Shown in pieces: positions 16,086 to 25,220 of a stretch of 64,000 nt of DNA (the stretch's first letter is position 1; every line of letters starts with the position of its first letter). The translations under genes and the position numbers were made by a program. A model generated the notes under the pieces. That model was not told where the DNA came from, made no database searches, and saw only the letters and a list, made by a program, of their open reading frames with translations. The DNA comes from Candidatus Nanosynbacter featherlites. Lineage in GTDB: Bacteria > Patescibacteriota > Saccharimonadia > Saccharimonadales > Saccharimonadaceae. The DNA is taken from positions 434,001-498,000 of the forward strand of contig NZ_CP040004.1 in the NCBI RefSeq assembly GCF_005697565.1. Reading direction: 5' to 3'.

Positions 16086-18520
16086 CAATTATCACCTCAC
16101 CTTTTTTCATTGACGCAACTAATGTTGATCCTACCTGCGCTTTCGACAGCACTGCTTCACTTAATGGATCTCCCAACAATGTCTGCACAGTGCGTCGGAG
16201 GCGCCTTGCTCCGCGTTCAGTGTCAAAGCCATGGTCAATGATGTGACGCTTGACACTTGGTTTAATCATCAGGTTCATGCCGTGACTCTCAATTGCCGCG
16301 CCAAGTTCGCTCGCAATAGTATCAAATATTTTACCAGCCACTGCCCGGCTCAGCGCTTGGAATACGATGATAGCATCAAAACGCTCAATCAATTCTGGTT
16401 TCAAGAAATCCTCCAAAGCCTGCCGCGCCGTCCGGTCGTTGTGTCGCTGTACATCCTTGCTACTGCGTTTCTTTGCGCCGCCAAAACCCAACGCCTCACT
16501 ATTCATCATGCCCGCCGAACCAACGTTGCTGGTCAAGATGATGATGGTGTGGCGAAAACTAACCACTCGTCCTTGCGCGTCAGTCAATTGACCATCTTCC
16601 AGTAGTTGTAGGAGCAGATTCATCACATCTGGATGTGCTTTTTCAATCTCATCAAACAACACCACACTGTACGGCTGTCGACGAACTTTGTCGGTCAATT
16701 TACCGCCATCTTCATACCCCACATAACCCGCTGGAGCACCGACCAACCGACTGGTGGTGCTTTTCAGAAAATTCACTCATGTCAATTTTGATCAGGTTCT
16801 GCTCGCCACCAAACACTTCACGCGCCAACACGCGAGCCAGTTCGGTTTTACCAACACCTGTCGGACCCAAAAATACAAAAGATCCCATTGGCCCACTGTG
16901 TCGATTCAGTCCAGCGCTGTTTCGTCGAATGGACCTCGCCAATTCAGCAATTGCTTCAGTTTGCCCCAGCACAAATTTACCTAATCTATTCTCCAGCTTG
17001 ATCAAGCTTTTGGCTTCGGCGTGCGCCAATTTCTTCACTGGCACACCAGTCATGGCACTGACCGCCGACCTCAAATACACTTCATCCAACCGCGGCAATA
17101 TGTCCTCGCTCGCACCCAGATCACCAGCGCGTTTTTCCAATTGCTTCATTTGCGTCTTGAAACGCGCCGCTCGTTCGTAGTCTTCTGCTTCCACGGCCGC
17201 ATCAATTTTGCCCGCCAGCCGCTTGATTTGCTGAGCTAATTTCTGGCGTCGACCTGGTTTGAGCGGCTGCTTTGAGCGCATCAACGCCGCCGCTTCGTCC
17301 AGCACATCAATCGCCTTATCTGGCAAAAATCGATCCATCACATACCGCTGGCTCAAATCTACCGCCAGTTTCACAGTCTCCTCGTCGATGCTCAGCTGAT
17401 GATGCAGCGCCAATCGACTGCTCAGCCCCAACACCATCCGTACAGCCTCTTCCGTCTCTGGTTCCGCCACTACGACCGACTGAAATCGTCGACCCAAAGC
17501 AGCGTCTTTCTCAATGTATTTGCGGTACTCATCAAAAGTCGTCGCACCGATCACCCGCACCTCACCACGCGCCAAGGCTGGCTTCAGGGCGTTCGCCGCA
17601 TCCATTGAGCCCTCGGCAGAACCAGCGCCGACCAGCAAATGTAGCTCATCGATAAACAAAATAACTTCTTGATGTTCCTTAGCAACGGCTAATACTTTTT
17701 GCAAGCGTTCTTCAAACTGTCCACGAAACTTCGTCCCCGCCACCATGGAAGCCAGATCAAGTTGGATGATCCTTTTTCCCTCCAAAAATGCTGGCACTTC
17801 ACCATCGACAATTCGCTGTGCCAAGCCCTCAACAATTGCGGTCTTCCCCACGCCCGGCTCGCCAATCAATGCTGGATTATTCTTGCTACGCCGACCCAAC
17901 ACCGTGATGACACGCGACAATTCTTTGTCCCGCCCAATCATTGGATCTACCAGCCCCTGCCGAGCTCGCTCTGTCAAATCATTGCCAAACTTCTCTAGTA
18001 GCTTGATGGACTTGCGCTCAGTCGTCGACACTGACTCAGTTTGTTGGTCGGCTTCCGACTGCTGCCTATCAAACACGCCCTCCAAGTCGCCACGGAGCGC
18101 CTCCAAATCAACGTTCATATCACGCAAAATCCTAGTAGCCCGTGCTTCGCGCTGCGTCAAGATGCTATACACCAAATGCTCCGTACCAATTCGCGATTGT
18201 CCAAATTCCAGCGCCAGCTCCCACGCCATGCGCACTGTCGCCAAAACATCAGCCCGCACTCCATGGTCAACAACCGCAAATACTACCGCACTCGGCGTCA
18301 ATTCCAGCGCCGTCTCAACGCGGTCAAGCGTCACACCGCTTTCCGCCAAGATTTTAGCACCCAGCGAAGAATTCTGAGCCAATATCCCCAGGAGAATATG
18401 CTCAGTTCCCACATACGGGCTTCCTTGATTTTGGGCAATCACACCAGCTCGCTCAAAGCTAGCCCGCGCCGTATCTGTCAGGCGCGATTCCAGCTCAGAG
18501 AAATCTCTCGGCTGTTCCAT
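16072..18520 (-). pseudogene. clpC: ATP-dependent Clp protease ATPase ClpC, split by a frameshift
   Basis: Two frames together give a full ClpC of about 815 residues. The 5' frame (18520 down to ~16757) has the Clp N-domain ([28 protein letters not shown]), AAA1 Walker [14 protein letters not shown], the UvrB/C-like middle region and AAA2 Walker [11 protein letters not shown]. It runs out after MSEFSEKH. The 3' frame (from ~16760 to 16072) resumes with [21 protein letters not shown] and continues with Walker B VVLFDEIEKAHPDV, sensor ILTSNVG and the C-terminal domain. Comparison with the usual EKHTxSRLVGAP suggests loss of 2 nt in the repeat CACACCACC. It could be a real lesion, a programmed +1 shift or a sequencing error. 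The gene follows nusA with its own AAAGGAGG site. Confidence 0.85.
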
Positions 18521-18572
18521 TATCGCCTCCTTTCATCGCTTATCGGCGAATATCTCAAGTACTTCGCCAATC

Positions 18573-19697
18573 TTATTCTGCTGTTTCCTCAATGGCATTG
18601 AACAGACTATCTTCTACGTTCTTGCGAGGCTTGTTTTCAGCTGGTTTAGCAGCCGCCTTTGCCTCGATGTCTAGTTCATAACCGGTCAGCCGACTTGCCA
18701 AGCGAACATTCTGCCCAGCCCGGCCGATGGCCACTGATTGCTGATCCTCGCTGACATAGACGGTTGCTCGCTTTTCGTCTTCATTGACCGTCACGCTCAG
18801 CACTTCCGCCGGACTCATGGCATTGGCGATGAAGCCAGCCGCGTCTTCCTCAAACGGAATGATATCAATTTTTTCCTGCTCGCCAATTTCGTTCATCACC
18901 GCCTGAACACGCGTGCCGTGACCACCGACAAAGGTACCGACTGGGTCAACGCCTGGCAGCGCCGATGCGACCGCTAGTTTAGTGCGGCGACCAGCCTCGC
19001 GAGCAATGGCTTTGATTTCCACGGCGCCCGTTTCCATCTCTGGCACTTCCTGACTGAACAAGAACCGCACAAATTCTTCATTGCCGCGGCTCAAGATCAA
19101 CTGCGGACCGCGACCTTCGCGTTCGATGTCCTTGATGTATACTTTGATGCGGCGGCCAACCCCGTAGTATTCGCCAGGAATCTGCTCGGACTGCGGCATG
19201 ATGCCAACTGCTTTACCCAGCTCAATCCGCACCACGCGCGGCTCAACCCGCTGAATCGTACCGGTTACCACCGTGCCAATTTTATCTTCAAATTCTGCCA
19301 GCACCACCTCACGCTCTGCCTCACGCAACCGCTGCAAGATCACCTGCTTGGCGGTCTGGGCTGCCACCCGGCCAAATGTCGTCACGTTGTGGGTCTCGAC
19401 CGTCACTTCGCTGCCCAGCTCAGCTGCCGGGTCAACGGTTTTAGCTTCGTCGAGGCTCATTTGATTGACGTCATTTTCAACTTCTTCAACCACGGTTTTG
19501 ACAACCGACACCACAGCCGTGCCACTATTGATGTTTAGGCTAGCGCGCACCAGCTGCTCACGGGTACCGTTGTCACGCCGCCACGCTGCGGCGATGGCCT
19601 GCTCGATTACCTCTAGAACTGTCTCTTCTGGTAGGTTCTTTTCCTCAGCAATCGTCCGCAACGCTAACGTCAACTGCTTAATGTTCAAATCTTCCAT
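18573..19697 (-). CDS. nusA: Transcription termination/antitermination factor NusA
   Basis: 374 residues. The start MEDLNIKQL is chosen because AAAGGAGAG lies just upstream; the open frame extends six codons further but without support. The layout is NusA N-domain (LTLALRTIAEEKNLPEETVLEVIEQAIAAAW), S1 domain (GTVVTGTIQRVEPRVVRIEL), then KH1/KH2 (ARKAGRRTKLAVAS-like EAGRRTKLAVASALPGVDPVGTFVGGHGTRV, and IGRAGQNVRLASRLTGYELDI). There is no C-terminal acidic repeat pair as in E. coli. NusA controls pausing and termination, which is relevant to the attenuator in front of argG. A TATAAT box lies upstream. Confidence 0.95.
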   Translation of the reverse strand: MEDLNIKQLTLALRTIAEEKNLPEETVLEVIEQAIAAAWRRDNGTREQLVRASLNINSGTAVVSVVKTVVEEVENDVNQMSLDEAKTVDPAAELGSEVTVETHNVTTFGRVAAQTAKQVILQRLREAEREVVLAEFEDKIGTVVTGTIQRVEPRVVRIELGKAVGIMPQSEQIPGEYYGVGRRIKVYIKDIEREGRGPQLILSRGNEEFVRFLFSQEVPEMETGAVEIKAIAREAGRRTKLAVASALPGVDPVGTFVGGHGTRVQAVMNEIGEQEKIDIIPFEEDAAGFIANAMSPAEVLSVTVNEDEKRATVYVSEDQQSVAIGRAGQNVRLASRLTGYELDIEAKAAAKPAENKPRKNVEDSLFNAIEETAE

Positions 19698-19808
19698 ACT
19701 ACTCTCCTTTATCACTTATGATTATACCACGATACGAGGCTGCGCTGCGATGCACATATCCTCATACGAAAAATTCCGACCTTGGCGGCCGGATGTACAC
19801 TACACATT

Positions 19809-20594
19809 CTATACCAGTTCGCTGGCCATGTCAAGCATACCGCGTAGTCCGCGCCTTCTCCGTGCCATATCGAGCAAAGCGGTCCTGCAAAGACCGGCCG
19901 TAAACCCAGTAAACGGCTGGTCAAAGAGGGTGAATATTTCGGCATACTCTTTATTTTCCGTCACCTTAACACCCGAGAAGATATTCGCGCCCTCATTATA
20001 CTCACGCCGCATATCATTGATGAGCACTCTTGATGCAAAACGCCCAATCACCCTATCAATCTCCCGCTGGATACGATTCAACTCATCCATGATGGCATAA
20101 TAATTACGACTATCCTTGTCCATGCCATATTGTTCTCGCAATGATCTACCCGGGGCTCTCTCGACAACGGCGGCAGGTGGTGAATAGCCATCACCTACCA
20201 AGGCCAATACTGACGAGGTCGTGATGTCTGAATTATCCTGCTCAAGTTCTTCGCCTAACATATTCAACGTGAGCGTTTGTATCTGCGCCTCATCCTTATC
20301 CCGATGTCGCTTACTCAAATACGGAATGTCAGGACCTGGATCAATAACATAAGCATGTAATGCACCTAATCGAGCTGCGGCAATCTTATTTTGTATCACC
20401 TTTTCTTTACCCCGCCCATGATATTGCATCCAATCTGGATTTCGGCTGACCGACGCAATAGCCGTCAGCTCCAAGGTTCGCTGAAAACCCTCATCATCAG
20501 CCAGCTCTGGACGGAATAAAACCGCAGTCACTTGATGGTTTTCCTGGTCCATCGGCGACTTGACCGGATACTGGCGAATATGCTCACTTTTCAC
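19809..20594 (-). CDS. Hypothetical protein, 261 aa
   Basis: I do not recognise this protein. It is soluble and charged, without membrane segments. Notable stretches are YHGRGKEKVIQNKIAAARLGALHAYVIDPGPDIPYLSKRHRDKDEAQI, and a basic C-terminal part (LCRTALLDMARRRRGLRGMLDMASELV). The GTG start lies 6 nt after the extended -10 TGCTATTAT, so the mRNA should be leaderless. It is divergent from the other unknown gene at 20684, with only 89 bp between the two start codons, and the two may share regulation. Confidence 0.65.
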   Translation of the reverse strand: MKSEHIRQYPVKSPMDQENHQVTAVLFRPELADDEGFQRTLELTAIASVSRNPDWMQYHGRGKEKVIQNKIAAARLGALHAYVIDPGPDIPYLSKRHRDKDEAQIQTLTLNMLGEELEQDNSDITTSSVLALVGDGYSPPAAVVERAPGRSLREQYGMDKDSRNYYAIMDELNRIQREIDRVIGRFASRVLINDMRREYNEGANIFSGVKVTENKEYAEIFTLFDQPFTGFTAGLCRTALLDMARRRRGLRGMLDMASELV

Positions 20595-20600
20595 TTTATT

Positions 20601-20606
20601 ATAATA
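20601..20606 (-). promoter_or_regulatory. -10 box of the 261-aa gene (leaderless)
   Basis: Extended -10 TGCTATTAT on the minus strand; the hexamer TATTAT ends 6 nt before the GTG start at 20594. Confidence 0.6.
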
Positions 20607-20671
20607 GCATTTTATTTCTTTATTGTCAATGTGATTGTGTCCGTGTCGTTGCTTATTTTGTCTTTCTATGA

Positions 20672-20677
20672 CATAAT
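20672..20677 (+). promoter_or_regulatory. -10 box of the 249-aa gene (leaderless)
   Basis: TGACATAAT, an extended -10 with hexamer CATAAT, ends 6 nt before the ATG at 20684. Confidence 0.6.
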
Positions 20678-20683
20678 ACTACT

Positions 20684-21433
20684 ATGTTTACCATCCGCTC
20701 GACCGATAAAGATGGCCAGCCAAGTTTTCAAGTGGACATCGCGCCAAACTGGCCTATTTTAGACCAAGCAAAAACAAATTGGTTGACTGGCAAACCGGCT
20801 ACTGTCGACAAAGTCCCTATATATCCTGAAACACGCGACTGGGTACTTGGGCCGGCTATTCAGGTTTATAAAGAAACAACGTTCTATCTAAAAGATAACC
20901 GGATTCCAGATTCTCCAATCGAGACAGCCAATGATGAAGCACGTTGTGGCATAATGGATCACTACGTTAACCCTGAATATATTGCAACATTATTATTGAT
21001 GCCCCACCTCAATAAGGTATTTGACATTGATTCGCCCGAAGGAGTCGCGTCAGCTGAATCGTATTTGAACCGCAAAATAGGTTCAAAAGTACTCCGCATG
21101 ATATTTAAAAATATTCCTGAATTAAAGGACCCTATTTTGCGAAGAACAATCGACGGCTCTCTAGTGGAAACACAAGAAGATATCGCTCTGGCTGTTGAAG
21201 CTCGTAAAATTAATGGGCTATCACCAGATGACGAGTCGGTGAGGCTCATCAGGCAAGCCGCCTGCAAAAAAGTTGACAGACAACTCTCCGCCATGCGAGA
21301 TGCCATGACAGAGCTTGCATATGTAAGCGGCACCCACCTGCCAAAACATAAGCCAGAGCTAAGCGCTGCCGACAAAAAAGCAGTATTTGCCGAAATGATT
21401 GCATCCAAATATCAACAGACGGCTGAATCCTAA
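20684..21433 (+). CDS. Hypothetical protein, 249 aa
   Basis: I do not recognise this protein. It has no membrane segment. A Trp/Pro-rich start (APNWPILDQAKTNWLTGKPATVDKVPIYPETRDWVLGPAIQVY) is followed by a charged, helical second half. It stands alone between a divergent unknown gene and a convergent HNH nuclease gene. Supporting the start, an extended -10 lies 6 nt upstream. Confidence 0.65.
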   Translation: MFTIRSTDKDGQPSFQVDIAPNWPILDQAKTNWLTGKPATVDKVPIYPETRDWVLGPAIQVYKETTFYLKDNRIPDSPIETANDEARCGIMDHYVNPEYIATLLLMPHLNKVFDIDSPEGVASAESYLNRKIGSKVLRMIFKNIPELKDPILRRTIDGSLVETQEDIALAVEARKINGLSPDDESVRLIRQAACKKVDRQLSAMRDAMTELAYVSGTHLPKHKPELSAADKKAVFAEMIASKYQQTAES

Positions 21434-21438
21434 CTAAC

Positions 21439-22125
21439 TCAACCCTTACATTTTTCCAGAACATTGGCAGAGGCTTGCTTTTCAGCATCAGTGACCCACA
21501 AGTGATATTTTTTCTTCACCGCAATTTGCCGGGCAACATATTGGCAGCGAAAATCCTTGTTAGGCGGCAACCAAGTTGACGCATCGCTATCACCCTTATT
21601 CTGATTTGCCTGTCCTTCTGACGCCAACAAGTTCAGTGGGTCATTCGCTATTTTTTCCCTGTCAATCGCTGACAAATTCTGCGCGCCCTTTTGCCAGGCG
21701 TCGCTCAGCGCCACCACATGGTCAATCTGTACTTTAGAACTGGTTTTTTCACCACGCTGAAAATGAATGGTTTGACCAGTATATGGATCTTGCAAAACAC
21801 CAGAAAGCACCTTGCAGCCTTCGCCCACTTTTTCATCACTCAAGTCCCTCGCTAAAATCACTTCACGCACTGAGCAACCATCAATTTTGCCCCAGCCGTT
21901 GCCAAACTGTTTGCGCGTATAGCCCGTTTTGGGCGCACGACCTTTTACTTCCAGTTTGTTCAATTCATCAAGTGCGTTCGAACTGCCGAAATATTGTTGC
22001 TGCAGAGCAGCCGGTACAGGAGCCAGCTTTGGTTGTGACAGTTGCGACGACCACACCGCCAAAACCGACAGTACCACCACAAACAAGGCCATGATACGCC
22101 TGCACTGCAATTTTGTCCCTCTCAT
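21439..22125 (-). CDS. Secreted or membrane-anchored HNH nuclease (DUF1524/GmrSD-type fold)
   Basis: 228 residues from an ATG that lies 6 nt after TATACT; a longer frame runs into the divergent pepN and is not supported. A hydrophobic N-terminal segment (MALFVVVLSVLAVW) is a signal peptide or anchor. The nuclease part has VQIDHVVALSDAWQKGA, with the DH pair of HNH enzymes, then DPLNLLASEGQANQNKGDSDASTWLPP, the Asn and Lys positions of the DUF1524-type beta-beta-alpha metal finger, and RCQYVARQIAVKKKY. Such exported nucleases degrade external DNA. In an organism that cannot make nucleotides this could supply them; that role is inferred. Confidence 0.78.
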   Translation of the reverse strand: MRGTKLQCRRIMALFVVVLSVLAVWSSQLSQPKLAPVPAALQQQYFGSSNALDELNKLEVKGRAPKTGYTRKQFGNGWGKIDGCSVREVILARDLSDEKVGEGCKVLSGVLQDPYTGQTIHFQRGEKTSSKVQIDHVVALSDAWQKGAQNLSAIDREKIANDPLNLLASEGQANQNKGDSDASTWLPPNKDFRCQYVARQIAVKKKYHLWVTDAEKQASANVLEKCKG

Positions 22126-22131
22126 ACCTCT

Positions 22132-22137
22132 AGTATA
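22132..22137 (-). promoter_or_regulatory. -10 box of HNH nuclease gene (leaderless)
   Basis: TATACT on the minus strand ends 6 nt before the ATG at 22125. Confidence 0.6.
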
Positions 22138-22188
22138 TCGAATACCGTAAGCCTTTTCTACCTGCCCAATCTCACAGTCCACAAATGA

Positions 22189-22194
22189 TATAAT
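22189..22194 (+). promoter_or_regulatory. -10 box of pepN (leaderless)
   Basis: Extended -10 TGATATAAT; the hexamer ends 6 nt before the ATG at 22201. No Shine-Dalgarno sequence. Confidence 0.65.
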
Positions 22195-22200
22195 GAGACT

Positions 22201-24726
22201 ATGACAAAACTCAAGCATTTACTCGACACATTCACGCCTCAGCACTATAACCTAACCCTCGACTTGACACGCGCCGAGGAAAAATCGTTTTCTGGCACAG
22301 TGATTATTTCCGGCGAGTCGACCGACCAGTCGATTTCGCTACACGCCAAAGATTTGACTATTCACTCGGCGTTGATCGATGACCGGCCTGCTGAGTTCTC
22401 TCATGGTGAATTTGATGAATTACAGCTGTCGCGCCCAGACCTATCCAGCGGTCAGCACACCGTTCGCATCGACTTTTCTGGCACCATCACCGATGCTATG
22501 CACGGACTGTATCCGTGCTACTTTACCCACGACGGCATCAAAAAACAGCTGTTTGCCACCCAGTTTGAATCACATCACGCTCGCGAGGTGTTCCCGTGTG
22601 TTGACGAGCCAGCTGCCAAAGCGACGTACGACGTCACGCTCGTAACCGCACCAGATTTGACCGTCCTTGGCAATATGCCCGTCGCTGAAACATCTGAGAA
22701 AGACGGCGCGCTGACAACCACTTTTGCCACCACACCGCGGATGAGCAGCTACCTCCTTGCCTTTGTCGTCGGTGAGCTACACAAAAAGACCGCTCATACC
22801 ACCTCTGGCGTCGAGGTAAATGTTTGGGCAACACCAGCACAAAGCGAGGAGACTCTGAATTTTGCACTAGACATCGCCACCCGCTCAATTGATTTTTATG
22901 ATGAATATTTTGGCGTACCATATCCGCTGCCAAAGTCTGACCACGTGGCGCTGCCAGATTTCTCGTCGGGTGCCATGGAAAACTGGGGGCTCATCACCTA
23001 CCGCGAAAGTTGCCTGTTGGCTGACCCGAAATTAACGCCAGAATCATCCAAACGCTTCATCGCCACTGTCATCGCTCACGAACTCAGCCACCAGTGGTTT
23101 GGTAATCTGGTGACTATGCAGTGGTGGAACGACCTGTGGCTAAACGAAAGCTTCGCCAACATGATGGAATACGTAGCAGTCGACGCGCTACATCCTGAAT
23201 GGCGGATGTGGGAAGAGTTTGCCGCTAGCGACGTCACCATAGCCCTTCGGCGCGATAGTATGGATGGTGTACAGCCAGTGCAAACTGATGTTAGTCATCC
23301 GGATGAAATCAGTACGTTGTTTGATCCGGCAATTGTCTACGCCAAAGGCGGGCGACTGCTGGTGATGGTACGGCGGCTGATTGGCGAGGAAGCGTTTCGC
23401 ACAGGACTAAAGTCATATTTTGAAAAATTTGCTTACCAAAACACTGTCGGTAATGATTTGTGGCGGGAGCTAGAAACCGCCAGCGGCCAGCCAATTATTG
23501 CACTGATGAATACCTGGATTTCACAGCCAGGGTTGCCAATCGTGCAGGTCGAGCGAAATAATTCTGACGAGCAACCCACCACCACGCTGCGCCAAGAACG
23601 ATTTTTCATCGGTGACTATCAGCCATCCGATGCCTTGTGGCCAATTCCATTGTTCGCCAACCAGCCACTTGATGACGAAATTTTGACCGAGCGCGAAAAG
23701 ACATTCACCATTGAAAAACCGCTGCAGCTGAATTGCGGACTGAACGGGCATTTCGTGACCAAATATGATACTGCTATTCGTGAGCAACTGCTAGCCAACA
23801 TTCACGAACTACCTACTCTGGACAAAATCTGCCTACTCCAAGACGCTACATTGCTAGCTCGGGCTGGATTTGAAAGTTCAGCTTCACTCCTGCCACTGGC
23901 GCTATCGCTGAAACATGAAACCAACGAAAAGGTTTTCGACATGGCGGCTGGTGCACTAGCGGAGCTACGCAAATTTATTGACGATGATGACGACGGCAAA
24001 GCCCACTTGAAGCGAATTTCTGGTGAGTTTGCCCGTGCTACGTTTGACGAACTGGGCTGGGACGAAACGCCTGGTGAATCTGACGACGACCGCGAGCGAC
24101 GCGTTACCGCCCTGGGACTGATGATCTATAGCGAAGACCAGGTAGTGCTGGCGGAAGCCAAGCGGCGGTTTGACGGTCAACCCCTCGAGGAATTACCAAC
24201 AGAAATCCGTTCACTAATCATCAGTGCCAATGTGCGACACTTTGAGACACCAGAGATGATTGATAGCCTGTTCCAAACCTACCAGCAGACGCCATCAAAC
24301 GACCTGCAAGCCGACATCACCCTGGGACTTACTGCTACCAAAAACCCTGAAACTGCGCAAAAAATCCTTACAAATATCAAGCGCCCTGATATCATTCGTC
24401 CGCAAGATGCCAGCCGTTGGTTTGTCTATCTCATCCGCACTCACGAAAGCCGCCAGCTCACCTGGAATTGGCTGAAAGACAATTGGCAGTGGGTCGAAAC
24501 AACCTTTGCTGGTGATAAAAGCTACGACGATTTCATCCGCTACGCCGCCATTGGACTGACAACCGGCGGTGAATTAGCTGACTTCCGCCGCTTCTTTGAG
24601 CCGATGCTGAGTATCCCGGCCCTGACCAGGACGATTGAGCTGGGCATCACAGAAATCGCAGCCCGGGTTGAGTTGATTGAGCGAGACAAGGCGGGCGTGC
24701 TCTCTGCTTTGCGAGTGGCACTGTGA
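22201..24726 (+). CDS. pepN: M1-family aminopeptidase
   Basis: 841 residues, the expected size of a four-domain M1 aminopeptidase. It has the exopeptidase motif GAMENWGLITYRE and the zinc site HELSHQWFGNLVTMQWWNDLWLNESFA (HExxH plus a Glu 18 residues on). N-terminal residues 1-190 form the beta-saddle domain and the C-terminal ~400 residues the helical repeat domain. It has no signal peptide and probably trims peptides in the cytoplasm, supplying amino acids to an auxotroph. Single-gene unit, leaderless, convergent with nothing until cassette 1. Confidence 0.95.
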   Translation: MTKLKHLLDTFTPQHYNLTLDLTRAEEKSFSGTVIISGESTDQSISLHAKDLTIHSALIDDRPAEFSHGEFDELQLSRPDLSSGQHTVRIDFSGTITDAMHGLYPCYFTHDGIKKQLFATQFESHHAREVFPCVDEPAAKATYDVTLVTAPDLTVLGNMPVAETSEKDGALTTTFATTPRMSSYLLAFVVGELHKKTAHTTSGVEVNVWATPAQSEETLNFALDIATRSIDFYDEYFGVPYPLPKSDHVALPDFSSGAMENWGLITYRESCLLADPKLTPESSKRFIATVIAHELSHQWFGNLVTMQWWNDLWLNESFANMMEYVAVDALHPEWRMWEEFAASDVTIALRRDSMDGVQPVQTDVSHPDEISTLFDPAIVYAKGGRLLVMVRRLIGEEAFRTGLKSYFEKFAYQNTVGNDLWRELETASGQPIIALMNTWISQPGLPIVQVERNNSDEQPTTTLRQERFFIGDYQPSDALWPIPLFANQPLDDEILTEREKTFTIEKPLQLNCGLNGHFVTKYDTAIREQLLANIHELPTLDKICLLQDATLLARAGFESSASLLPLALSLKHETNEKVFDMAAGALAELRKFIDDDDDGKAHLKRISGEFARATFDELGWDETPGESDDDRERRVTALGLMIYSEDQVVLAEAKRRFDGQPLEELPTEIRSLIISANVRHFETPEMIDSLFQTYQQTPSNDLQADITLGLTATKNPETAQKILTNIKRPDIIRPQDASRWFVYLIRTHESRQLTWNWLKDNWQWVETTFAGDKSYDDFIRYAAIGLTTGGELADFRRFFEPMLSIPALTRTIELGITEIAARVELIERDKAGVLSALRVAL

Positions 24727-24756
24727 TATATTATGCCACATTTTTGACAAAAATGC

Positions 24757-24785
24757 TTGACATTTTATGATATTAGTGATATATA
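24757..24785 (+). promoter_or_regulatory. Promoter of cassette 1
   Basis: -35 TTGACA (24757-24762), 17-bp spacer, -10 TATATA (24780-24785). Spacing and sequence match the promoters of cassettes 2 and 3 exactly (TTGAYW-N17-TATATW). Confidence 0.75.
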
Positions 24786-24797
24786 TAGTATTAGCTT

Positions 24798-24849
24798 TTG
24801 CTCAAAGTTTTCCATAAAGGGCAAAAGTTGCCCTTTAGCTTTTGAGCAA
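24798..24849 (+). ncRNA. Nested-hairpin leader of cassette 1
   Basis: Outer stem TTGCTCAAAG (24798-24807) pairs with CTTTTGAGCAA (24839-24849), one bulged T. Inner stem AAAGGGCA (24816-24823) pairs with TGCCCTTT (24829-24836) around a 5-nt loop. The two stems are separated by an asymmetric internal loop. The same geometry occurs in cassettes 2 and 3 with compensatory changes in the outer stem, which supports an RNA structure rather than a protein-binding DNA repeat. A GGGAG ribosome-binding site follows at 24853-24857. Confidence 0.75.
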
Positions 24850-24864
24850 GACGGGAGTGAAAGA

Positions 24865-25134
24865 ATGGATACCACCGACATCTGCCTGGCCTTCCCGGGC
24901 ATTGGTGCCTTCATGTTCTCTCTTGATGAGAGCATCAAGGAGAGCTTAGCTGGGCGACCGGCTGAGCAGCAGTCTCAAATACTACGCAACCTAGAACGCC
25001 AGATTACGGCGTTTCTAGCCTTAGAGTGTAGCGGGATACTCGCCCCTTATACGGGGCTCAGCGAGGAGATTGATGACCTACTCGCTGAATGCAGTAGGAA
25101 AACTGGGCAGCGTCTCGCCGCCTGCGACTTCTGA
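24865..25134 (+). CDS. Cassette 1 ORF, 89-aa protein of unknown function
   Basis: I do not recognise this protein. It starts MDTTDICLAFPGIGAFMFSLDES, has an amphipathic helical middle (ILRNLERQITAFLALECSGIL) and an acidic end (SEEIDDLLAECSRKTGQRL). It contains four cysteines and no clear membrane segment. The ATG is chosen for its GGGAG site 7 nt upstream; the longer open frame would run through the leader hairpin. The coding sequence itself holds three strong hairpins (24918-24944, 24991-25018, 25042-25057), far more than expected by chance in 270 nt. It may be selected as an RNA as well as, or instead of, a protein. Confidence 0.6.
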   Translation: MDTTDICLAFPGIGAFMFSLDESIKESLAGRPAEQQSQILRNLERQITAFLALECSGILAPYTGLSEEIDDLLAECSRKTGQRLAACDF

Positions 25135-25147
25135 CACACAAGGGCCC

Positions 25148-25211
25148 GCCCGCCGAAAATAGCTCGCTGAACAACAAAGTTCGGCTTGAGCTCGTTCGGT
25201 GGGCTATTTTC
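25148..25211 (+). terminator. Conserved 3' element of cassette 1 (two crossing stems)
   Basis: P1: GCCCGCCGA (25148-25156) pairs with TCGGTGGGC (25196-25204), 9 bp. P2: GAAAATAGC (25155-25163) pairs with GCTATTTTC (25203-25211), 9 bp. P1 and P2 cross and overlap by two bases, so they are alternatives or form a pseudoknot. Between them a hairpin GCTGAAC / GTTCGGC sits around AACAAA. In the P1 form the tail is TATTTTC, so it works as a terminator; in the P2 form that tail is sequestered. The rnhB stop codon on the opposite strand is 10 bp further on. Confidence 0.75.
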
Positions 25212-25220
25212 TTGCCTAAT

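Noticed and set aside
16072-16776. Separate short ClpA/B-like gene
   Set aside because: It begins in the middle of AAA2 without a credible start signal and continues the upstream ClpC exactly, so it is the 3' half of one frameshifted gene.
25148-25211. Integron attC site
   Set aside because: Stem sizes and a GTTCGGC-like arm look vaguely similar, but the RYYYAAC/GTTRRRY core pair and extrahelical bases of attC are absent, and no integrase is seen.
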